64,000 nucleotides of DNA, taken from Toxorhynchites rutilus septentrionalis. Taxonomy: Eukaryota > Arthropoda > Insecta > Diptera > Culicidae. The notes under the pieces are model-generated. The model was not told the DNA's origin. It saw nothing but the letters and a program-made list of their open reading frames with translations, and searched no databases. The stretch covers positions 10,945,380 through 11,009,379 of the forward strand of contig NC_073746.1 in assembly GCF_029784135.1 (NCBI RefSeq), given 5' to 3'. Made by a program: the position numbers and the translations under genes. Below are positions 46,900 to 58,440 of this stretch, piece after piece (within the stretch, counting starts at the first letter, position 1; each line of letters begins with the position of its first letter).

Positions 46900-49800
46900 C
46901 ATTCCGGATAATCACGATTCCGTTTCTATCGGCTTCAAAACCACAAACAAGTGTCCCACTCAACGCTGGCAAAAACAGACTCTGTCAAACTTTGTAAAAC
47001 CGGGAACCGAGAAGCGTATTCCGTATTCTTCATCCATTGGCTCGTGCGACCAAAATCGAGCCAGATGAAGAAACCTCATTTCAAAACCACGCAGATAAGC
47101 CCTCAAATGGCACGCTTCTTGTAGATCCGTTCCAGTCGGAAACGGAAAACTATTACACTTGAATTGAGCCTTTTTCTTTGGCATTGCAAAAAAAAAAAAG
47201 GAAAAAAAAATACACAGCGCAAGGCATCACCTTCCGTTTTGTGATTCCTTCGGTGCCTTCGATGTGGGGGACCGATTCGGCCGCCTAGATAGAAGGAAAA
47301 GTTGAATCTCCACCCTTGGATGGAGAGACGACGGAATCGCGCAGCGATTCGATTCCAACTTTGCCACAAAAAAAAATCATTGCACAGCTTCGAAGAAAAA
47401 TGATCGAAATAAAAACAAATGCGCTAAGTTTCGATTTTTTGGCTCAGCTTGGAGGCGGCGTCGACTTGGGAAGCGTCTAATAGGGACCTTGTTTTTCAAT
47501 TCCGACGGTACGATTTTCTTTATGATTGACTTTCGATGAGTTTTCGGCAGTCGGAAGTGAGTTTCGACTTCCCCTCGGGGCGAAGCACCCAAGAAACAGA
47601 AGGGAAAGTGTAGCGTCGGAGTTTGCTTCCCCGGAGAGATTGTTTTTCGATGTTTCGATCGAAATCTACGACAACATTTCCGGCTTACTTCACTGATTGG
47701 TCACATCATTAGAGAAGACGAACCGAAGGCACCGAGGGTGGGGGGAAAACGATGTGCGAAAATGAATTTATTGTCTTGTTCATGGCCGGATGATTGCACA
47801 CCATTTAATTCGCATTAATTGACTTGATTTCGACTTGTTGTAGCGATCGCGCTGTCATCAGATTGTAAAATTCGTGAGAAAAAGTCTACATTAGCCGCGC
47901 TCGCGTTTAACACCCACTGGTGAATGTGAATATCTTCCTGCAATATTCAGAAAACTGAATCTTCCAGTCTCGCGTCTGTTGATCCCAAATTTATTATGTT
48001 TATTATGCAGCCTCTCGACAGCAGACACATCTGTCGTGACAGAGCATCACATCAGCTGCCATTCGAAGGCCACAGGATGATTTCAGAGCATCGTGGGTTT
48101 CGTCACGCTCGGTAGCATCGAGTGACCCCAGACAGCGATTCATTCCGAGAGGGACCGTGAGGAGCTTCCATTAACCCGTGTCGCTTCAAACTGTATTAAT
48201 GAATGGATTCGGTTGGTAGCGGCCATTAGCACAACACCGGAGGTTTAGCCGATAGCCACTGCATAAAATTGTTGAGGTTTTGTTTTGCTCTCGTGTTCCG
48301 CCAATGAGAGGCAGCTCTGTTGTGGTTGAGGTATCATAGACGGGAACCTTTCGAAATGCAGGTGACTGCGAACCATGTCAGCGATTATTTGAGCGCCACG
48401 AAGTGCAAAGGTTTCGCGCTGGTTGTGCTATTCTACCACTTTTCAGTTCTCACTCTCCTCTTAGAGGGCTGTTTCGTAAACACGCTAAAGGTGATTGCAG
48501 CAGAAGCAGCTGCACTCAGAAGCAGCTGCACTCAGAACCAAGGCTCATTCGATGTTATTCAAAAGTCATTCTAGATGTACATATTTGTCTAGTATGATAC
48601 TTGATGCACTGCTCCAACACAGTTAATAATTCAATTGAACCCCATTCGAGCCGCTCTGAAGCCTTCTGCTCGATGCAGCGCGGGTAGCAAGAAACAACTT
48701 TCCTACGATCTTTGTGCCGAAGTACGAACCAATGCACTTGCACATCGCATCTTGCCGTAACATTTCTGAATGGGAAAATTTCGCAAAAATTTTGCGCAAG
48801 ATTAGTCCGTAAGTCATGGGTGTTTTTTTACTCCTTCCATGTTTAAACCGCATAACGAATCATGCGTGTTGCAGACGCATTGTGTCTGTTTGCAGCAGCA
48901 GCCGCAGTCAGTGTCGAAAACCACCACCACCAAGCTTATACAATTCCCACGATGATGATGTCGAGCGTATGTTCCCAGATAAGATTGGCAGACTCGTTTC
49001 GAAAATGTTCCACACGAAGAATTCAGCGATTGTGCGCTGTGATTGCGTTATTAGCGGTGATACTCTAATTGGTACCATGACCAAATGTTGTTCGAAAAGC
49101 ATTTCCATTCTCGCTGTCCCCCTACTGATTCAACGAATCCAAAGATCAAGGTTATTTATCCGGACGGAATCTCGACAATTTGGGTTCGCATTTCAAACGG
49201 TGAAACATCACTCAACGGAGGAAAACTCACACTCACACTCCGGCACCCGGCGTCTTCCTCCCCAACCCGAGGAGAATGACTTAATAAATTGCCCGACCAA
49301 TCTTCGTCTGGCTTTGGGATACGGCAGTTTTTGTTTATAATTTATTCTCATATTCGCCCAATTTGTTTCCGTCTGTCTGTCTGTCTGGGGGTTGCGTGGT
49401 CACAGGATTGGTGATGTAAGTCAAACATATCATTTGAAATGGTGGAAATGAAGAGAATCTGGATGAAACGGATGAACGGATGTGGTGTTTCCGAGAAACA
49501 GAAGTAAGAAGTTAATACAAATTGGAAGCAATAATTCTTGCAAAGGGGGTTGCGCCAGGATTTTCTACGCAACGTTTTCTATTGATCAATGCCTTGATGT
49601 CTTGTTGCGAACAATGGAACCTGCCGACCGAGACCAAGTGCGGCTAGTGTAGATAAACAACTCGTAGATGGACTGATAGTGAATGGAGTTTCGTTGCAGT
49701 ATGTGTACGGCAAATCGTAGGAGCTGGAGTTGATTGTTGAGAACTTGAATCGGTTCAGGTTCAATGCACTGCTGTTGCTGTTGGACAACAAAATTTCATT
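46900..49800. other. Unique noncoding island
   Basis: The longest stretch of balanced, apparently unique sequence in the window. It contains AT-rich homeodomain-like words (TTTAATTCGCATTAATTGAC near 47808), a 16-bp tandem AGAAGCAGCTGCACTC pair (about 48503-48535), and a short GTCT tract (49371-49390). Several open frames of 60-170 codons overlap on both strands without known motifs, the longest at 48816-49340 (174 codons); it begins MGVFLLLPCLNRITNH and has no domain I recognise. I do not call a gene but note this frame as the best host candidate. Confidence 0.4.
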
Positions 49801-50140
49801 TTTTTGAATTTTGCAAACGACGACAGTCAATCGAAAGGAGATAATAATATTGGGAATTCGGGGAATATTTTTCTATCGAAAAACCATGGGGAAAAAGTTC
49901 ATCGTTAACCGATCCGACATTATATTTGCTTCTCTCGTTCTGGTAACCAATGGTTTGTACGCCAAGAAAAAAAAATACCGAAGGGCTTCATTTGATAAAT
50001 AATGAATGATTTCGAACGCTTATAACTCGACCATTGCAAGATCACAAAGATGTTTGCATCAATTGATCAAAATTATCCACCGTGTATATTATTCTATCCA
50101 TGAGAAATAGGAAAAAAGCCACCACAAACACTTCAGCTTC
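49801..50140. repeat. Fragment of a dispersed repeat
   Basis: CGAACGCTTATAACTCGACC and AGATGTTTGCATCAATTGATC (about 50010-50065) match words in copy 2 of the palindrome-headed family (CGAATGCTTATAACTGGAAC and AGATGTTTGCATCAATTGAT at about 24695-24750). Confidence 0.55.
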
Positions 50141-50345
50141 AGAATTCATTCTCAGAATATGCACATTATCAGCATAGTGTAGAGCTTGCATTAACGCGCA
50201 GAATCCAAGTAGAATAGAGTTTGAGCTCGATTCCCGTTGTGGTCGGGGGATTTTTCCGATTTGCACTGTGATCAACGCGTATTCCACAGCTTGTCAATTG
50301 AATACATTCAAGGCGTGTTTTTTGGCATAACAAATTTCAAATAAC
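50141..50345 (+). mobile_element. tRNA-derived SINE fragment, copy 2, joined to a repeat piece
   Basis: A degenerate B box (GAGCTCGATTCC at 50224-50235) is followed by CGTTGTGGTCGGGGGATTTTT, GATTTGCACTGTGATCAACG, CGCGTATTCCACAGCTTG and TTCAAGGCGTGTTTTTTGG, in the same order as copy 1. Immediately before it, 50150-50215 resembles the reverse complement of 4330-4390, so the SINE lies next to or inside another repeat. Confidence 0.55.
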
Positions 50346-50422
50346 TACAATCAATACACAGGACGTAAGCAATATCTACGTTGAGTTGGTAGAAGTTCTA
50401 CTGGGAATGTTAGTCCCATTCA

Positions 50423-50450
50423 AGAAGAAGAAGAAGAAGAAGAAGAAGAG
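50423..50450. repeat. (AAG)n microsatellite
   Basis: About nine AAG trinucleotides at the left margin of the strand-switching field around the RTE insertion. Confidence 0.92.
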
Positions 50451-50554
50451 AAAATTAGAGAGACGAGGAGAGTAGAAGGGATAAGAAAAATTTATCACAT
50501 TCTTCTGTTTCTTTCCATTTTCACTGTTCTCTCATCTTTATCTACTCTCTTTTT

Positions 50555-50570
50555 TTTTGTTTTCCATTCT
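50555..50570. repeat. Target-site duplication, 3' side of the RTE copy
   Basis: TTTTGTTTTCCATTCT, identical to 52924-52939. Confidence 0.85.
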
Positions 50571-52923
50571 TATTCATTTATTTATAATGATACTACATCC
50601 CATTGAGAGATTAGATCTTCATCACAATTTTTCGCCAATAATCCCGATCCATGGCTGCAGTTCTCCAACTCCCGGCTGCACCGATTCTTGCCAAGTCCTG
50701 CTCCACCTGGTCCAACCACCTCGCTCGCTGGGCTCCTCTCCTTCTTGTTCCTACCGGATTCGATGCGAACACCATCTTTGCAGGGCTGCTGTCCGGCAAT
50801 CTTGCCACATACCCTGCCCATCGCACTCGTCCAGCCTTGGCGACTTTCTGAAAGCTGGGTTCGCCGTAGAGTTGCGCCAGTTCGTGGTTCATTCTCCTTC
50901 TCCATACTCCGCTTTCCTGTACACCACCGTATATTGTTCTGAGCACTCGGCGTTCGAAAACTCCAAGCGCTTGTGAGTCCTCTTCAAGCATCGTCCATGC
51001 TTCGTGCCCATAGAGAACAACCGGTCGAATTAGGGATTTGGACATGGTACACTTCGTACGGGGTCGGAGTTTGTTGGACCTCAAGGATTAGTAGCCCGGA
51101 GCCCATAGTAGGCACGACTTCCATTGACAATGCGTCTTTTTTGCGTCAATTTCACGGCTGTTGTTGTTGTTAGTTGTTATCAACGAGCCAAGGTAGACAA
51201 ATTCCTCTACTACCTCGAGCTCGTCGCCGTCGATCACAACACTACTACCAAGAAGAACTCTGTTGCGATCAGTCCCTCCAGCTAGCATGTATTTAGTCTT
51301 AGACGCATTGATTCCAAGCCCAATCAGCCCTGCTTCGTGTTTCAGTCGGGTATACAAGTCGGCTACCGTCGCATGTGTTCTTCCGATTATGTCCACGTCG
51401 TCGGCGAAGCAGATAAACTGACTAGACTTGTTGAAAATCGTGCCCCGCATGTTGAAGCCCGCTCTCCGCATAACACCTTCCAGCGCCTCGTTGAAGAGCA
51501 GACAGGAGAGTCCATCGCCTTGTCGAAGTCCCCTGTGAGTCTCAAATGATTCCGACAGCTCACCTGAGATCCGCACACTGCACCGCACACATGAATCCGG
51601 CCTGATAACTTCCCACAAATCTACTTACTATTGGCGATAGGCGGCGGAAGAGGATCTGAGACAAAATTTTGTAGGCACCATTCAGGATTGTGATGACACG
51701 ATAGTTCCCACAATCCAACTTGTCGCCTTTTTTATAGATGGGGCAGATTACCCCGTCCTTCCACTCCTCCGTTAGCTGTTCTGTGTCCCAGATCCTGACT
51801 ATCAACCGGTGCATACACTCTACAAGTTTTCTCGGACCTCCCTTGAAGAGCTCCGCTACGAGGCCATCCTTACCAGCTGCTTTGTGGTTCTTGAGCTGAT
51901 TAATGGCCTCCTTAACTTCACCCATCGTCGGGGGTGGTACGTCGTCGTTGTTCATTGCACCGGTGTAGTCCTCCTCAACGCCGTCTTGGTCTCCTGTCTG
52001 CGCGCTGTTCAGGTGTTCATCGTAGTGCTGCCTCCACCTTTCGATCACCTCGCGTTCGTTCGTCAAGATGCCTCCTTCCTTGTTTCTGCACATTTCGGCC
52101 CGCGGCACAAAGCCCTTGTGCGAGGCGTTTAGTTTCTTGAAGAACTTCCGCGATTCTCGAGAACGATAAAGCAGCTCCATCTCCTTACACTCTTTCTCTT
52201 CCAGGCGGCGCTTTTTTCCCGAAAGAGATGTGTCTGCTGCCTTCGTTTTAGTCTGTATCGTTCCACGTTTTGTCGAGTCGCTCGTTGCAGCATGGCTGCG
52301 CGTGCTGCATCCTTCTCGTTCAGGAGCGCTCGGCACTCGTCGTCAAACCATTCGTTTCGTTGTCCTCGTTGTTCATACCCGATGACGGTCTCTGCTGTGC
52401 TACTAATTGCTGATTTTAAGAAGTACCAGCATTTATCGAGGGGAACAGCATCCAGTTCGTCTACCCCCGGTAACGCAGCTTCAAGACGCTGCGAGTATGT
52501 TGCAGCAACGTTCGGCTCCTGTAGTCGTCGTAGGTGGTACCGTGGTGAGCGCTGGTGTCTTATGTTATTGACGACTGACAGTTTAGAACGCAGTTTGACC
52601 ATCACCAGGTAGTGGTCTGAATCGATGTTAGCGCCACGATAGGTTCTGACGTCGATGAAATCCGAGAAGTGTCGACCGTCGATCAAAACGTGGTCAATTT
52701 GTGTTTCTGTTTGCTGTGGTGACCTCCAGGTGTAACGGTATTGGAGGCTGTGCTGGAAGAAGGTGCTACGTATGGCCATGTTCTTGGAGGCAGCGATGTC
52801 GATAAGTCTTAGGCCGTTTTCGTTGGTTCGCTGATGGGCGCTGAACCTACCAAATACCGGTCTGAATTCCTCCTCCTGGCCGACCTGAGCGTTCAGATCA
52901 CCGATGACGATTTTGATGTCGTG
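50571..52923 (-). mobile_element. RTE-clade LINE, 5'-truncated, with 16-bp target duplication
   Basis: A minus-strand LINE copy of 2353 bp. The same 16-bp word TTTTGTTTTCCATTCT flanks it at 50555-50570 and 52924-52939, the target-site duplication expected for LINE integration. The 3' end reads ATAAATAAATGAATA (50585-50571 on the minus strand), a short A-rich repeat tail as in RTE elements. The 5' end starts inside the endonuclease, so about 1 kb of a typical ~3.2-kb RTE is missing. The element landed in pyrimidine-rich DNA of the strand-switching field. Protein similarity by eye is to mosquito JAM1-type RTE. Confidence 0.88.
50608..52920 (-). pseudogene. RTE ORF2 (endonuclease C-terminus and reverse transcriptase), disrupted
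   Basis: Reading from 52920 down: IVIGDLNAQVG and TETQIDHVLIDGRHF, RTYRGANIDSDHYLV (end of the APE endonuclease with the SDH-type residues), a linker with WFDDECRALLNEKD, then RT: NHKAAGKDGLVAELFKGG, WKDGVICPIYKKGDKLDCGN, YRVITILNGAYKILSQIL, motif B GLRQGDGLSCLLF, motif C FICFADDVDI, and a C-terminal part VVLYGHEAWTM and RWAGYVARLPD. Lesions: a frameshift near 52205; an internal deletion of roughly 75 codons at about 51600-51630 that removes RT motif A (the first catalytic Asp); a pair of frameshifts around 51090-51170. It cannot make an active enzyme. Confidence 0.87.
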
Positions 52924-52939
52924 TTTTGTTTTCCATTCT
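52924..52939. repeat. Target-site duplication, 5' side of the RTE copy
   Basis: TTTTGTTTTCCATTCT, identical to 50555-50570. Confidence 0.85.
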
Positions 52940-55050
52940 ATTCTCTCATTTATTTTTTATCTCTTTTCTCCTTTCTCCCTCTCTTTCTCTTTCACAAAGA
53001 AAGTTTAAGAATGTCAAAGAGTCTTGCGGGTCCCGAAGAAATATGTAAAAAATGTGAAGAAGAATGAGTAAACAAAAAAACAGGAAAAAGGGCAAAAGTT
53101 AAAATACAAATACTAGGAGTAGAATAGGAAAAGAGAAAAGTGAGGAACACCTTTGGGGAAAAAATAAAGAGAGCAAGGGGTATAGAGAAGAAAGAAATAG
53201 AACAATGTAACGAAATGCTGAAAAAGAGCCAGAAACAATAAAAAGTGAGAGATTATTGGTAATTGTCTCTTTTTCGCGCTCTCTCTTATACTCTCTCTCA
53301 CACACTTTCTCTCTCTCTCTTTCTCGTTCTCTCTCTCTTTCGCTAATTCTTTCTCTCTTTCGCTAATTCTTTCTCTCATTTATGTTCTGTAGATTTCGTC
53401 TTTTACATCTGTTAGAATCAAAATAGAGTTGACAATAAATCGAACAGAAAATCCTAAATAGATTGAGAAAAGTCGAAAATATGAGAAGAACGGAAAATAC
53501 TACAAAAGGCGAAAAAAGCAAAAGACCGAAGGAAAAATATAAAACAGAATAAAAGAAATAGAAGATAAATATAAGACATGGAGAAAAAGGGCAGCGCAGA
53601 CAGATAAGATGTGAAGAGAGCGAGAGAGAGAGAGCGAAGTACAAAGAAATAATAGGATAAACATGAAAAAAACCGGAGAAGAGGAACGGTTCAGCACGGA
53701 GAAAGCAAATGTTGAAACAGGGTTGATGGAAAGAAATAGAGTGACGTAATGGAATGTTGCTCATCTCCCTTTTACCTTTCTCTCTCGCTTCCTTTATTTT
53801 TCAAAAAGAATTTGAAGTAGGAGTAAGAATGTCAATGATGATAAACTAAAAAACGAAATAAACTAAAGAACTAAAACTTCTGGAAAAGGCGAGAAGAGGG
53901 AGAGACAAAATAGAAAAAAAAGGAAAACATGGATGGAGAAACAGGAGGGAAAATCGATAATGAATATAACAATAACAAAGAGAAGGATAAAGGAATGAGA
54001 AGAACGAAAAACAAAAACAAAGAAGAATGAAAAAGGCGAATAATGGAAACAGGAGAAAAAAATTACGAAAAAAGAAATAGAAGCGGTGGAGAGAAAATAT
54101 AGAAAATTAATGGTGTTAAGACAGATAGTAACCAAATAATCGGTAAATGAGAAAAAAAATGGGAAAGCAAGGATGAAAAATAACAACAGAAAAGCATCAA
54201 GAGAACAGAGGAGATTGAAAAAAATGAATGATAAAATGGAATGTTCTTTATCTCTCTTATTGTCCTTCATTACCTCGTAAAATTGCAAAAACAAATTAAT
54301 TTGAAGTTGTCATAGAAATGACAACGGGATCAAGATGGCAAGAACGGAAAAGAGTTCCTTATTCAAAAAAGAAAAGAAGAAGTAAAGGGAGAAGTTCGAA
54401 AGAAATTCTAAAGACATTATTTGTTTGCGATCCCGAATGTACAAGCATAACACTATTTCGGGAGAAAATTTAAAGAAAATTATTTTGGGCGGGAAAAAGT
54501 TCCCCGCGTCTGCTAGTTCTCTTCTACTTCTTTCTTTGTTTTTACTTTTTTTTCTTTTTCTGTTTTTCTCGTTTTGCCTTTTTTATTTTCTCTTTTTTCT
54601 TATCATTTTATCCTTCTCTTTTATTTGTTTGTATTCTTTCCAGGAGTTACTTTCCTGTTTCTTTCGACTTAAATTACATTTTAACAAATGCAAGAAGCAA
54701 AAAAAATTAAAGAGAGGATGAGAGACCCTGAAGAGATAAGCAACAATTCGATATATGCTTATGTTTGCATCGATATTTTTTTTCTGTTTTCTAGTTTCTT
54801 GCCTGCTCTCTATCTATCCCTCTTTTTTATATATCTCGTTTCTTATTTCTCTCATTTTTACCTTCTTTTTCCTTAACTCTTCTTCCTCTCTAGTATCTGT
54901 TAACCTGTTATTCTTGTTTGTTTTCCTTGTAATCTGTTGTTGGGCTTTAAATTCACCATAGATTTTGCAACATTTTTGTATTATTCTATGATGTTTTACG
55001 GTGTAAAGAGTCTCCACAAGCGCAAGAAACTTCGGAAAAAATGCCATTTC
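52940..55050. repeat. Purine/pyrimidine strand-switching repeat field (right block)
   Basis: Same landmarks as 41200-46030: AATGGAATGTTGCTCATCTC near 53747, AATGGAATGTTCTTTATCTC near 54236, a GAATTTGAAGTAGGAGTAAG word near 53807, and purine tracts between. Spacing between comparable landmarks is about 410-490 bp. Reading frames are again biased artefacts (Phe/Leu/Ser or Lys/Glu/Arg). Confidence 0.78.
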
Positions 55051-55383
55051 TGAAATGTTAAACGTTTGGAAATATTGTTAAAAAGTATAGTTTATCGGAC
55101 AAAATCAATTCGAATTTTTGATCATTTTAAGGTGGTGTATCGTTTTAAGAAGATTCATACAGTAACTACACGCTCAATATAATTGAAGCTGTATCGAAAA
55201 ACAAACGTTGAGTATTATCTAAAATCTTAAATGGCGTTCATGAAAATTCTGTCAATAGCTTAACCATCTCCCAAAAATTCCCGTTCTGGTAAAATTATAA
55301 CAACATGACAGTCGTATAAGATATTAGTACAGAACTAGCCTTCTATCATACTTATCCAAATTCCATCTTCAGGGTTCAAAGTG
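55051..55383. other. No recognisable feature
   Basis: AT-rich spacer before the heptanucleotide array. Confidence 0.35.
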
Positions 55384-55690
55384 GAGAGTGAAGAGTGAAG
55401 AGTGAAGAGTGAAGAGTGAAGAGTGAAGAGTGAAGAGTGAAGAGTGAAGAGTGAAGAGTGAAGAGTGAAGAGTGAAGAGTGAAGAGTGAAGAGTGAAGAG
55501 TGAAGAGTGAAGAGTGAAGAGTGAAGAGTGAAGAGTGAAGAGTGAAGAGTGAAGAGTGAAGAGTGAAGAGTGAAGAGTGAAGAGTGAAGAGTGAAGAGTG
55601 AAGAGTGAAGAGTGAAGAGTGAAGAGTGAAGAGTGAAGAGTGAAGAGTGAAGAGTGAAGAGTGAAGAGTGAAGAGTAAAGAGTGAAGAAT
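55384..55690. repeat. GAAGAGT heptanucleotide array, about 43 copies
   Basis: About 300 bp of nearly perfect GAAGAGT (GAGTGAA) units, decaying on the right into related words (AAAGAGT, AACAGGT, AAACAGT) up to about 55795. Three units make 21 bp, so each frame reads a seven-residue repeat (on the minus strand SSLFTLH); not a gene. Confidence 0.96.
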
Positions 55691-55879
55691 AACGAGTCAG
55701 AAATAAAGAGTAAAGAGTAACAGGTAAACAGTAAAAAGTAAAGAGTGAATATTGAAGAGTGAGAAGAATAAAGAGCGAACAAAGGAGAGTGAAAATTGAA
55801 AAGTTGAAAATTTATATTGTTTCAAATTTCAAAATATGTCAATACTTAATTTCAATACCATTAAATACATTCGAGTTGT

Positions 55880-56100
55880 TGAAAAACTTTTTAGTCGAGT
55901 CATCAGCTATTATGAAGTAGAAAGAATCCCCAGCACATAAATAATTAAAATTGGCGAAAATTGGAAGAATTCAAATATTCCCATACATTTGTACTGTGTT
56001 GGACCGGGAACGACCCAAACACCGAACGTAGTGACATACTTTAAATGATGGAGAAAGCCAACAGTGCGGTCCTATCTCAGACACAACCTTCTACATTTTT
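55880..56100. repeat. Fragment of the palindrome-headed dispersed repeat
   Basis: TGGAAGAATTCAAATATTCCC and CATACATTTGTACTG parallel 24625-24660 of copy 2, and CAGTGCGGTCCTATCTCAGA with ACACAACCTTCT near 56055-56090 matches the tails of copies 1 to 3. Confidence 0.6.
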
Positions 56101-57570
56101 TTTTGTACACAGCCTCAATGGAGGCTACAGTGTCCATCCACGTGATGCAATGGCCGGCCACCCCTTGACCTATCCACTATGCAAACCTCCACCGCGCGTT
56201 ATCTTCTGCCGATGATTGCGTTCTATCGGTGCGATTCTCCCAGGCGAATTGTTAATTATTCAAATGCTATCAATACACGTCGAATCAATGATGCATTTGG
56301 TCGGCGATTGGTGATTTTAGGGGCGAGACGGAATGCTGCGATGATGTTACCACGACTCGCAATTGGAAGGCAATCTGTTTTGATGCATTATTAATTTGCT
56401 AATATTAGTAATGGATGGAAATCGAGTGTAATTATAATTGAAGTTTTCGTTGTTCAAATGTTGATTTTCATGCAGCAACAAATCCCGCCCTCTTAATTAT
56501 ACTCGAAAGTACTTTACATGAAACTAGCGAACGTTTTTTTTTCGAAGTTAAACACGACATCAGCCTTTCCATAATTAATGATGATCGGATCCGACACCAG
56601 TCGGACACGCAAAAGAAGGCATGAGCATGATTACCACCTTGGATTTTCTTTTCGAGCCCAAACACAGCAGGAGAGACTTGTCAACAAGCGGATGGTGGTC
56701 TGCTGGTGAAAATCGAATCTTTCGGTGCGTTCGTTAGATAGTGCATTCCTGTGCTGTGCCGTAGTTGGGACAAGTATAACCAAAGAGCCAGCAATGCAAC
56801 AGCATCACATGCGTCAGATTACCGATGATACATTACAGGGCAATAAATTGGAATTTATTTATTTTTTGGCTCATGCATGTGTTTCTCTCGAGCAGAGGTC
56901 GGTCGTCTTTTCTATGTTGTTTGTACAGCCCCCGGCTGTTGTTGGTCACCAGAATTCTCGATAAATCGCATTTTAAACTAAGGTGGCAGATTAGAAACGA
57001 ACAGAAGGATACAAAAAAAAAAAAAAGAATGCATGGCCTCCGAAACATTGCCCCTGTTGTTCTGGCTCGGGGTATTAATTTTCGACTCTGGCAGAATCAT
57101 CTATCTAATCTATTTTGAGCCAGCAGAGAGTGTGGAAGGCAATAATACACTTTAAGTGCTGCCGGAGTGCCAACCCAGTGGATAACTCTCTCGGGAGCTC
57201 GGAAACCACAGATTCTGACTCTCGGATGTACACAGAAAGGCACGGCAATGTACATTAACACTACAGAGCTAGCTAGTCGAGCTAGATAGAAAAAGAAAAC
57301 AAACAAACAAACGAGTAGAAACACAGGATTTGTACGAGTTGAGTCAAACCGCCTCGTCTCGTTGCAATGAGAGCGCGATTCGGTTGGCGTAGACATAGGC
57401 ATTCGTAAGCTGCTAGAGTTTTCCCCAGGATAGGTTGCAGCAGCAGCAGCATTATGGTCTGTTGGTGGGTTGGGATTTTTGGCAAACTGTTCCATTCGCT
57501 GACACATTGCGGTGAGGTAGCCCAGTAAAACTCGGTAAAGGTTAAACCACAGGACGTATGGTCTCGAAGA
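56101..57570. other. Unique noncoding island
   Basis: Balanced, apparently unique sequence with clusters of TAAT/ATTA words (TTATTAATTTGCTAATATTA near 56388, TGTAATTATAATTG near 56427, CCATAATTAATGATG near 56569) and a GCAGCAGCAGCAG run at 57438. No recognisable protein domain in any frame. Candidate regulatory DNA by inference. Confidence 0.4.
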
Positions 57571-58223
57571 TGTGTCTGTTTTTAGGTTCGGGTTTACACC
57601 ATCTTATGGGAAACCGATCTGTTTTTATGAATTGAAAACAGTTTTTTCAAATGTCCGCTGAATATGAGTGTAATGTGACAGTGTACAAGGAATATTTGGG
57701 AAATCATTTACACTTACATAAAAATATTTATATCTCCATAGAAACAAAACATATTCCATAATTTCAAGTGTCAGTGTGCGTAACGTGAGAAATAGTATGC
57801 AATTAAGCTAGGTTTCATTGATAAAGATATCACTTTCAGGGACTAAGAAAGGACTGCCCTATTTCATCAATTGAATAATGAAAATAAATCACAATATAAT
57901 TTGCATCGACATCGACAATCAAACCGTTTTATTATTTTATGAACCAAAAGTCATTGGTAATCTATGAACACACGTAAATGCGAAGAAAACTCGTTTTCCC
58001 GATAAGTATGTTCGATAACGTCTAAAAGGACACATCTGTCGGTAGACGGCTACAGGCCGATTTTACAATTGAGCAAATCTTAGAAACGCCCAAAGGCAGC
58101 TTGCTATCGATAGTAATGCATGTGCAAATCGCGAAGTACTATTTCTCCCCTACACGCCTGCGCACTTTGAAGGCGTTGCTTCCGTTCGGTTTGTTTTGAG
58201 TAGTAGCAACGCGAATAAAACAA
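57571..58223. other. No recognisable gene
   Basis: AT-rich sequence, becoming GC-richer before the transposase relic at 58224. It might include the 5' end of that element, but no inverted end was found. Confidence 0.35.
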
Positions 58224-58440
58224 CGCACTGTTATCGAATATTCAACTGCTGCGAAAGAGAACTCTACGGAGATTCATCTTCGTTTACAAGTTGTTTATTG
58301 TGACGATACTGGTGATAGGTCTAATGTGAATCGATGGGTAATAAAATTTCGTAATTGTCAAGCTGGATAAGCCTCAATTGTTGAAAAAAAAGCGGACGTC
58401 CAATCACTGCCTCGGACAAGTTTACGGAAATTTTACGGAA
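58224..58440 (+). pseudogene. mariner-family transposase N-terminal relic
   Basis: The plus-strand frame from 58224 reads through AAKENSTEIHLRLQVVYCDD, then NVNRWVIKFRNCQAG, a TAA, and then ASIVEKK. This order (EIHxRLQxVYxDD, VNRW.xKFRxxxxG.ASIV) resembles the N-terminal helix-turn-helix region of mariner-like transposases (HTH_48 type). The stop in the middle and the loss of any DD(D/E) domain downstream make it a relic. Assignment is by motif memory. Confidence 0.6.

Noticed and set aside
55369..55782. 137-residue frame with SSLFTLH repeats
   Set aside because: Translation of the heptanucleotide array; three units make seven codons.
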